NCBI RefSeq assembly: GCF_000377945.1
Contig: NZ_KB898931.1
Location: 33,993-97,992, forward strand
Length of the DNA stretch: 64,000 nt
Source: Thioalkalivibrio sulfidiphilus
Lineage (GTDB): Bacteria; Pseudomonadota; Gammaproteobacteria; Ectothiorhodospirales; Ectothiorhodospiraceae
Direction of reading: 5' to 3'
Shown: piece after piece, positions 58,271 to 64,000 of the stretch
Layout of the letters: every line of letters starts with the position of its first letter
How positions within the stretch are numbered: the stretch's first letter is position 1
Made by a program: the position numbers and the translations under genes
Notes under the pieces: generated by a model
Database searches by the model: none
Told to the model about the DNA's origin: nothing
The model's input: only the letters and a program-made list of their open reading frames with translations

Positions 58271-58529
58271 CAGCCTGCCGGTATCACCTGCGCGACAGTC
58301 TCGCTGTCACGCCCACTATTGAACACGCGGAGCACCGCGCCGGGAACAGGGTATCCGGCGGATCGGGCTCAAGCTCACGCGGTGGTTGTTTCAGATGGGG
58401 CCCCGGATCATGACCACCGATCCGGTGGTGTCCCTCTGGTTGTAGTTATGTACGGGGCGGGGTTCGAATCCCGATCCGCGTTCTCCCGGAGACTGGCTGT
58501 TGGCCAACCACGGGTTCTGTTTCTTAAAT

Positions 58530-58619
<90 letters not shown>

Positions 58620-58669
58620 AGGTCGATTGCTTCTTCTAGCCGCGGCCCGCGACGCGCCGTTGAGGCGCG

Positions 58670-58804
58670 CCACGGACCGTGTACAACGGTTTGTACTCGC
58701 GCCTTCCCTGGCGCTCGCCCTTCGGGCGGCCTGCGGCCGTACGGATCGGCTGTCCTGCCGACCCGTCGAGACCGCCCAGCTCGGCCGCGCCGGAGTCTTC
58801 CAGG
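58670..58804 (-). pseudogene. Degenerate partial copy of tRNA-Ser
   Basis: Two blocks resemble the adjacent tRNA-Ser in the same order and orientation: CCACGG...GTACAACGGTTT at 58670-58692 (variable arm) and CGAGACCGCCC...CCGG...TCTTCCAGG at 58767-58804 (anticodon to 5' end, about three quarters identical). About 75 unrelated bases separate them. The rest of 58620-58954 shows no gene. A coincidental similarity cannot be fully excluded. Confidence 0.4.
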
Positions 58805-58954
58805 GGCATCAGCCCGGCCAGGAAACTCTCAAGCGGGATGCCGGTCCAAAAACAACCGGCCACGGCAGGCAATTGCGTATTATAAGTTCAAACGCCGGCC
58901 CACTTATAGCCCCGCAGACCCCAGTTGAAACTCTACCGCCGACAATTGACGGAC

Positions 58955-60373
58955 ATGCAGCGCCTGGAACTGCTGGGATTCCTGATCCTGGTGGCCATCA
59001 CGCTGCTGTTTGCCTTCAACAACCCCCGCAGCGCCCTGGACCGGGTGCTGGACCGGGGTGAGCTGGTGGTGGCCATGCGGGTGGGGCCGACCACCTATTT
59101 TTCCGGTCCGGATGGGGTGACGGGCTTTGAGTACGAGCTTGCCCAGGCCTTTGCCGAGCGTCTGGGCGTGCGCCTGAGGGTGGTGGTGCCGGATCGCTTC
59201 GAGGAGATCCTGCCCATGGTGGAACGGGGGCGGGTGGACCTGGCGGCGGCGGGGATCACGGTGACCGAAGAGCGTCGCCAGCAGGTCCGCTTCGGCCCGG
59301 CCTACAAGGAGGTCACCGAGCAGCTGGTGTATCGCATGGGCAGGGAGTCACGCCCCCGGTCCCTGGCGGACCTCAACGGCCAGACCTTGGGAGTGCTCCC
59401 GGGCACCACCCATGCGAGCCGACTGAGCGAGCTTAAGTCCGAATTCCCGGAACTCGACTGGCAGGAGACCGGCCACGGTGACATCAAGGGCCTGCTGCGG
59501 GAGGTCTGGCGCGGGGGGCTCGAGCTGGCGGTGGCGGACTCGGTGGAACTGGCCTCCCTGCAGCGCTTCTATCCCGAACTGCGCGCGGCCTTCGATATCT
59601 CCGAACCCCGGGCCCTGGCCTGGGCCCTGCCCCGGGTGCGGGATGACAGCCTCTACGAGCAGGTGCTGGCCTTCTTCGAGGAGATCCGGGAGAACGGCTG
59701 GCTGGAGCAGCTGCTGGAAAGGCATTTCGGTCATGTGGATGTGCTGGACTATGTGGGCACGGTCACCTTCGTTCAGCAGGTGGACGAGCGGCTCTCCGAG
59801 TACCTGGACCTGTTCAAGGAGGCTGCAGAACTCCATGGCATGGACTGGCGCCTGCTGGCGGCCATCAGTTACCAGGAGTCGCACTGGAATCCCCGGGCGG
59901 TCTCACCCACCGGGGTGCGCGGCATGATGATGCTGACCCAGAACACCGCCGCGCAGCTCGGCGTGAGCAACCGCATGGATCCCCGGGAGAGCGTGATGGG
60001 AGGCGCGGAGTACTTCAGGCACATGCATTCCCGCATCCCTGACCGAATTCCCGAGCCGGATCGCACCTGGCTGGCCCTGGCGGCCTACAACGTGGGTCTG
60101 GGACACCTGGAGGACGCCCGGCGCATCACCGTGGGGCAGGGACGCAACCCGGACCGCTGGATGGACGTGATGGCGCACCTGCCCCTGCTGGCCCAGGAAA
60201 ACTGGTACCGGCGCACCCGTTTCGGTTACGCCCGGGGCTGGGAGCCGGTGATCTACGTGCAGAACATCCGCAGCTATTACGACATGCTGGTCTGGTTGAC
60301 CGATGAGTCCGGCGGCCGTCCCCCGCCCCTGCCCAAGATCGAGCCGCTGAACATCCTGCCCCCGGGCCTCTGA
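58955..60373 (+). CDS. mltF: Membrane-bound lytic transglycosylase F
   Basis: A 472-residue murein-cleaving enzyme. An N-terminal membrane anchor (LLGFLILVAITLLFAF), a periplasmic solute-binding-like module (about 40-265, TGFEYELAQAFAERLGVRLR) and a C-terminal SLT domain with the catalytic Glu in AISYQESHWNPRAVSPTGVR (near residue 310) are all visible. A TTG ten codons upstream (58925) could also start it; the ATG is given as the simpler choice although its Shine-Dalgarno is weak. The downstream lipoprotein hydrolase follows after 16 bases. Confidence 0.93.
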   Translation: MQRLELLGFLILVAITLLFAFNNPRSALDRVLDRGELVVAMRVGPTTYFSGPDGVTGFEYELAQAFAERLGVRLRVVVPDRFEEILPMVERGRVDLAAAGITVTEERRQQVRFGPAYKEVTEQLVYRMGRESRPRSLADLNGQTLGVLPGTTHASRLSELKSEFPELDWQETGHGDIKGLLREVWRGGLELAVADSVELASLQRFYPELRAAFDISEPRALAWALPRVRDDSLYEQVLAFFEEIRENGWLEQLLERHFGHVDVLDYVGTVTFVQQVDERLSEYLDLFKEAAELHGMDWRLLAAISYQESHWNPRAVSPTGVRGMMMLTQNTAAQLGVSNRMDPRESVMGGAEYFRHMHSRIPDRIPEPDRTWLALAAYNVGLGHLEDARRITVGQGRNPDRWMDVMAHLPLLAQENWYRRTRFGYARGWEPVIYVQNIRSYYDMLVWLTDESGGRPPPLPKIEPLNILPPGL

Positions 60374-60389
60374 GGCTGGACCAGTCGCC

Positions 60390-61427
60390 ATGAAGCGCGC
60401 CGCCGTCCTGTCCCTCTGGGTCCTGCTGCTTGCCGCCGGCTGTGGCGGCCGGGTCGCGCCGGCCCCACCGTCCGCCGAGCATCCCGGCCTGTACCCCTCG
60501 TACGTCATCACCCCGGACGGCTATCGTCTGCCCCTGCATCACTGGGCCCCGGAGGGCGAACCCCGAGGCGTGGTGCTGGCGCTGCATGGCTTCGGCGATC
60601 ACGGTGCCTCGTTCGAGGCCCTGAGCGCGCCGCTCACGGAGGCGGGCTTCACGATCTACGCGCCGGACCAGCGGGGCTTCGGGGCCACCTCCAGGCCCGG
60701 GATCTGGGCCGGGCAGGCGGCCATGATCGCGGACGTGCGCACCCTGACGGGCTGGCTGCGCGAGCGTCATCCGGGGCTGCCCGTCTTCCTGGTGGGCAAG
60801 AGCATGGGTGGCGCCGTGGTACTGGCCACCCTGGGGGCGGATGAACCGCCCCAGGTGGACGGGGCGGTGCTGATCGCACCGGCGGTCTGGGCGCGGGAGA
60901 CCATGCCCTGGTACCAGCGTCTCGGCCTGTGGGTGATGCTGCGCATCGCCCCCGGCATGCACCTGTCCGGGGACACGGTCCATGACCTGGGCATCCGCCC
61001 CACCGACGACATCGAGGTGGCCCGGGCCCTGAGCCGGGACCCGCTGGTGCTCAAGCGGGCACGGGTGGACACCGTTCACGGTCTCACCGAACTCATGGGC
61101 CAGGCCCTGGAGGCCAGCGCCCATCTGCCGGGGCCGGCCCTGATTCTCTACGGGGGCAATGACCAGGTGATCCCGGCGCGGCCGGTGTGCGCCATGCTGG
61201 AACGCCTGCCCGAGCAGGATTCAGTCCCCTGGCGCATGGCCTTCTATCCCGAGGGCTATCACATGCTGACCCGCTACACGGGCGCGGCCCAGACCCACGC
61301 GGACCTGGCCGCCTGGCTCACGGATGTATCCGGCAGCCTGCCCTCGGGCCGGGAAGCGAGCCGTTCCGAGGTTTTCCAGGTCCTGTGCGCGGGCCGTGCG
61401 CGTTCGCACGACGACCCGCAGGGCTAG
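60390..61427 (+). CDS. Alpha/beta hydrolase lipoprotein (lysophospholipase-like)
   Basis: A 345-residue hydrolase with a lipoprotein signal (lipobox LAAGC, Cys near residue 18). Core motifs are ALHGFGDHGASFEALS, YAPDQRGFGATSRPG and the nucleophile elbow GKSMGGAV; ILYGGNDQVIPARPV and EGYHMLTR provide the Asp and His. This is the monoglyceride lipase/lysophospholipase group. The last residues (after SRSEVF) and the TAG come right up to a MITE-like element whose CTAG supplies the stop, so the C-terminus may differ from the ancestral one. Confidence 0.88.
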   Translation: MKRAAVLSLWVLLLAAGCGGRVAPAPPSAEHPGLYPSYVITPDGYRLPLHHWAPEGEPRGVVLALHGFGDHGASFEALSAPLTEAGFTIYAPDQRGFGATSRPGIWAGQAAMIADVRTLTGWLRERHPGLPVFLVGKSMGGAVVLATLGADEPPQVDGAVLIAPAVWARETMPWYQRLGLWVMLRIAPGMHLSGDTVHDLGIRPTDDIEVARALSRDPLVLKRARVDTVHGLTELMGQALEASAHLPGPALILYGGNDQVIPARPVCAMLERLPEQDSVPWRMAFYPEGYHMLTRYTGAAQTHADLAAWLTDVSGSLPSGREASRSEVFQVLCAGRARSHDDPQG

Positions 61428-61699
61428 CCCGCATATCTCACCGGGATCGCGGGAGCAGGCGAAGGATTCGTGTCTGTAGGCGCCGCTCTGGAGCGAAACC
61501 CATAGCCGTAGCTATGGGTTGAGTGAAGAGCAAGCCTACGGGCGCGAAGACGAGCCTGAACCGCGATAGGACTCCGGCGGGAACAGTCTGTCATGCCGAG
61601 GTCGGCAACCATTTCGACATATTTGACCGATGTGTCAACCTGTTGCACGCCAGCTGTTGCACGCCAGCCGGTGTCCGACCGGTGAGATATGCGGGCTAG
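61424..61699. mobile_element. MITE-like element, second type (276 bp)
   Basis: Ends are 21-bp perfect inverted repeats beginning CTAGCCCGCATATCTCACC, the same as in the element at 56847-57030, but the interior is different. Inside are a CCATAGCCGTAGCTATGG hairpin and a 14-base tandem duplication CTGTTGCACGCCAG near 61640-61668. No coding capacity. It lies between two convergent genes. Confidence 0.85.
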
Positions 61700-61714
61700 C
61701 TGCTCCAACGATGC

Positions 61715-62317
61715 CTATTGGGCTTCCCTGCGACGCAGGATCCCGCCGACACCGAGCACGTCCAGGACCTCGCCGGTGGACTCCAGTACCCGGATCACCT
61801 GGTCCTCGGTCTCCATCAGGATGGTGCCTTCGGGTTGCTCGGGCAGGCGGCTCAGGAGATCGTCCGAGGGACGGCGGCCATGGCGAACCTGTTCCTGGCT
61901 GAGTACCTGCCCGGCCTCCACCTTGCGCTGCCAGCCCGGGGGCAGGTCACCGCGACGTTCCATCCTGCGCTGAAGGCCCGGGGGCAATTCCCGCTGTCCC
62001 TCGGCCACGCCGGGCCGGGGGCGGGGATGGTTCTGATACCACGTGCGCACGGCCTCGCTTTCCTCGGGCCTGAAGCGGTAGCGATCGTAGTCCCGCCCCC
62101 GTTCCTGTTCGGTCCGCTGTCGGGGATCACGGGCGTCGATGCGGTCATCGCGCTGCGGGGTGGATTCACGCTGTCGCCCCGGCGCCTGCTCCACCGGCTT
62201 GCCCCGGGGGCCGTCGGCGCCGTTGCCCAGCTGTACCGGCGGCGGTTGGGCATGGCCGGTATGAAAGGCCAGCAGCAGGGTGCTCGCGAGCATCAGGGTC
62301 AGGGCATATCGTGGCAT
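61715..62317 (-). CDS. Exported protein with LPPGLxxR/LPPGWxxK repeats (RcnB/CigR-like)
   Basis: A 200-residue protein with a Sec signal peptide (MPRYALTLMLASTLLLAFHT, cleavage after HAQ or near), a very hydrophilic Arg/Asp-rich linker (residues 30-90), then ELPPGLQRRMERRGDLPPGW and a final segment DQVIRVLESTGEVLDVLGV. This repeat pattern resembles periplasmic RcnB-like and CigR-like proteins. The role is unknown. The start at 62317 is fixed by the signal peptide. A long open extension further upstream is antisense to the neighbouring gene and not credible. Confidence 0.65.
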   Translation of the reverse strand: MPRYALTLMLASTLLLAFHTGHAQPPPVQLGNGADGPRGKPVEQAPGRQRESTPQRDDRIDARDPRQRTEQERGRDYDRYRFRPEESEAVRTWYQNHPRPRPGVAEGQRELPPGLQRRMERRGDLPPGWQRKVEAGQVLSQEQVRHGRRPSDDLLSRLPEQPEGTILMETEDQVIRVLESTGEVLDVLGVGGILRRREAQ

Positions 62318-62398
62318 CGCGGATTCCTCCTGGTGGTGAGCTTTATGGCAAAGTCTGAGTCTACCTGACATGGTCAACAACTGCGTGAGGGTGCGTCG

Positions 62399-63031
62399 AT
62401 GAATCGGGTCCCGTCTGTTGTGCTGATCCTGGTGCTGCTCGCCGGGCTCTCCGCCTGTCAGCGGTCGCCACACCAGGACACTCGCTACCAGTGTGCCGAG
62501 CAGCGGGTGGAGACCCGCCTGGGCGAGCATCGCATGCAGTTGCGCCTGCCCGAGCGGGACCTGGTGCTCGATGCGGTGGTGTCCGCCTCCGGCGCCCGCT
62601 ACGAGGATGCCGACGGCAACGGTTTCTGGAGCAAGGGTCCGACCGAGGCCCTGCTGCGCCTTCAGGGCGGCGCCTGGGTGAACTGCGAATCCACCGAGGC
62701 CCGCTCCCCCTGGGTGGCGGCCCGGGACCGGGGCGTGGTCTACCGCGCCGTGGGGCAGGAGCCCGGCTGGGTAGTGGAAGTGGGGCTCGGCGAGGCGCCG
62801 GCCATGACCCTGGTGATGGATTACGGACAGCGGCGCCTGGAGATCCCCCGCGCCCGTCGCCTGGAGGGTGACGCGGGCTATGTGGGAGAAGCCGGCGATG
62901 TGGCGGTGAGCCTGCACATCCTGCGCGAGGCCTGCACGGACGTGATGAGCGGCGAGGCCTTTCCCACCCGGGCCGAGCTGCGGCTGGACGAAGCCATCTA
63001 CCGGGGCTGCGGACATGAGCTGTCCCCATGA
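62399..63031 (+). CDS. Lipoprotein with MliC-like and COG3650-like domains
   Basis: A 210-residue lipoprotein (lipobox LSAC near residue 20). The first half resembles MliC lysozyme inhibitors (YQCAEQRVETRL ... GNGFWSKGPTEALLRLQGG with paired Cys); the second half resembles the COG3650 unit (YRAVGQEPGWVVEVGLGEAP ... CTDVMSGEAFPTRAELRL). Such fusions are known for envelope lipoproteins and could protect peptidoglycan from lysozyme. It overlaps the next gene by 4 bases (ATGA). Confidence 0.78.
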   Translation: MNRVPSVVLILVLLAGLSACQRSPHQDTRYQCAEQRVETRLGEHRMQLRLPERDLVLDAVVSASGARYEDADGNGFWSKGPTEALLRLQGGAWVNCESTEARSPWVAARDRGVVYRAVGQEPGWVVEVGLGEAPAMTLVMDYGQRRLEIPRARRLEGDAGYVGEAGDVAVSLHILREACTDVMSGEAFPTRAELRLDEAIYRGCGHELSP

Positions 63032-63675
63032 GCACCGGCGTCACGCTCTACTATGTCCACGATCCCATGTGCAGCTGGTGCTGGGGCTTTGCCCCGGTGC
63101 TGGCGGAGCTGGAGTCGCGCCTGCCCGCTGATCTGCCCGTGCGGCGCCTGCTGGGTGGCTTGGCGCCGGACACCCACGAGCCCATGCCCGAGGCCATGCG
63201 CGGCTACATTCAGGATGCCTGGCGGCAGATCCAGCGTCGCATACCCGGCACCGAGTTCAACTTCGACTTCTGGACCCGTTGCCGGCCCCGGCGCGCCACC
63301 TATCCCGCCTGCCGGGCCGTGATCGCCGCCCGGCGCCAGGGTGCCCAGTACGACCGGGCCATGACCCGCGCCATCCAGGTCGCCTATTACACCCGCGCGC
63401 TCAACCCCTCCGATGACGAGACCCTGATCGGGCTCGCCGCTGAGCTGGGCCTGGATGCGGCGCGCTTCGCCCGGGATCTCAAGGCGCCGGACGTGCAGGA
63501 GGCACTGGAGGCCGAGATCGCCCTCGCGCGTTCCCTGGACGTGGAAAGCTTTCCGAGCCTGGTGCTCGAGACCCGCACGGGGCCGCATCCCATTGCGGTG
63601 GATTATCGCGACAGCGGCCCCATGCTGGAGCGCATCCTGAAGCTCTGGGAGATGGAGCGGCAGAGGGATGCGTGA
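63028..63675 (+). CDS. DsbA-family thioredoxin-fold protein
   Basis: A 215-residue protein with an active-site CSWC motif in YYVHDPMCSWCWGFAPVLAE near residues 8-27 and a cis-Pro-type ESFPSLVLETRTG near residue 175. There is no signal peptide, so it resembles the cytoplasmic FrnE/2-hydroxychromene isomerase-related branch. Its activity may be disulfide exchange or glutathione-linked isomerisation. It is coupled by ATGA overlap to the lipoprotein gene upstream. Confidence 0.85.
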   Translation: MSTGVTLYYVHDPMCSWCWGFAPVLAELESRLPADLPVRRLLGGLAPDTHEPMPEAMRGYIQDAWRQIQRRIPGTEFNFDFWTRCRPRRATYPACRAVIAARRQGAQYDRAMTRAIQVAYYTRALNPSDDETLIGLAAELGLDAARFARDLKAPDVQEALEAEIALARSLDVESFPSLVLETRTGPHPIAVDYRDSGPMLERILKLWEMERQRDA

Positions 63676-63710
63676 TTCAGAATTCAAGATTCAAGATTCA
63701 AAATTCAAAG
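63675..63710. repeat. Heptad array next to the insertion sequence (ATTCAAG/ATTCAAA)
   Basis: Units ATTCAGA, ATTCAAG, ATTCAAG, ATTCAAA, ATTCAAA run from just behind the DsbA gene stop to the insertion-sequence edge. No inverted partner is present on this side, so the insertion may have separated the arms. Confidence 0.8.
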
Positions 63711-63719
63711 GGGACACTC

Positions 63720-64000
63720 ACTAGTGTCCGGTTAAGAATCGAACAGATTCAATCGGTTACGAGACTCAGGGTCATCGCAGCTGTAGTTTGCATCCAAGAA
63801 TGCCGCATTTAACGGCATTTTCTCGAACAGCGTGATCGAGAAAATCTGTAGCAAAGTGTAGAGAGAAACCTGCGGGTCCAATCGTTTCTTGACAATGGCC
63901 ACCAACACATAGACCGACACGGCGCTCCAGATTTGTGTCTTGACCGCATTCTCTGAGGTCCCCAGGAACTTCTTGATGCGCAGGTGTTGCTTGATCCACT
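63720..64000 (-). mobile_element. IS4-family insertion sequence, right end (partial)
   Basis: The element begins with ACTAGTGTCCGGTTA around 63720-63735 and continues past the window edge. GGACACT-CACT-AGTGTCC at 63711-63728 straddles the boundary as an inverted repeat. The other end and target duplication are not visible. Confidence 0.75.
63732..64000 (-). CDS. IS4-family transposase, C-terminal part
   Basis: The frame is open from the window edge to a TAA at 63732-63734, giving 88 complete residues starting WIKQHLRIKKFLGTSENAVK (minus strand) and ending SRNRLNLFDS. This WIKQHLRIK-type block and the following WSAVSVYVLVAIVKKRL are typical of the C-terminal region of IS4-type DDE transposases. 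The catalytic residues lie mostly outside the window. Confidence 0.88.
   Translation of the reverse strand, partial: WIKQHLRIKKFLGTSENAVKTQIWSAVSVYVLVAIVKKRLDPQVSLYTLLQIFSITLFEKMPLNAAFLDANYSCDDPESRNRLNLFDS

Noticed and set aside
58450..58490. A tRNA T-arm-like stretch (CGGGGTTCGAATCCCG) on the plus strand
   Set aside because: No acceptor stem, anticodon arm or CCA fits around it; kept only as a curiosity near the tRNA-Ser gene.
61715..63016. A 433-codon reading of the RcnB/CigR-like gene with a long N-terminal extension
   Set aside because: The extension is antisense to the MliC-like lipoprotein gene, and a clear signal peptide begins at 62317.

Overview
The window reads as a high-GC chromosome segment of a chemolithoautotrophic gammaproteobacterium, most like Ectothiorhodospiraceae such as Thioalkalivibrio. 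This is inferred from the metY-rimP-nusA-infB-rbfA-truB-rpsO-pnp order, a DUF2818 gene behind nuoN, a CsoS1D-type carboxysome shell gene, a CbbY phosphatase and a CbrXAB/acetate-uptake cluster. No species can be proven from sequence reading alone.

Layout. 1-8.3 kb: the 3' half of the nuo operon (end of nuoG, then nuoH-N), closed by a DUF2818 gene and a REP pair. 8.4-17.6 kb: a textbook sigma70 promoter and initiator tRNA-Met with terminator, then the translation/RNA operon rimP-nusA-infB-rbfA-truB-rpsO-pnp. 18-20.4 kb: a YheT hydrolase, a PmtA-like methyltransferase and two small unknown genes. 20.6-31.2 kb: a complete amidoligase island. It has a split ATP-grasp plus alpha-E pair, a giant transglutaminase-DUF2126 protein, a fused ATP-grasp/alpha-E protein, a small transglutaminase and a convergent Anbu proteasome-like peptidase. 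The giant transglutaminase gene is bracketed by two copies of a palindromic repeat. 31.4-46.1 kb: a frameshifted DUF4382 lipoprotein, acs, and an acetate-type uptake operon (cNMP/CBS/nucleotidyltransferase protein, DnaQ-like exonuclease, DUF4212 and its symporter). A CbrXAB-like sensor system follows, and a sigma54 promoter with paired upstream palindromes lies in front of the uptake operon. 46-55 kb: gluQ, dksA, cbbY, xseA, guaB, guaA, an HDOD gene and tadA. 55-63.7 kb: a diguanylate cyclase, a Nudix-csoS1D pair, tRNA-Ser(CGA), mltF, a lipoprotein hydrolase and small envelope genes. The right edge cuts into an IS4-type insertion sequence.

The most unusual feature is in the gaps between genes. 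About fifteen intergenic sites carry short tandem arrays with a strict 7-bp period. Different loci use unrelated heptamers. Many arrays come as inverted pairs that can fold into long hairpins, and several have run into the start or stop codons of neighbouring genes. A second family (three copies) combines 8-bp and 9-bp period repeats inside a palindrome. A third consists of MITE-like elements ending in a shared 19-bp sequence, one of which abuts a diguanylate cyclase start codon.

Functionally the genes support respiration (complex I), RNA and ribosome maturation, carbon fixation housekeeping (CsoS1D, CbbY, possibly the Nudix enzyme), acetate or carboxylate scavenging under two-component control, guanine nucleotide synthesis and a predicted peptide-tagging/proteolysis pathway.
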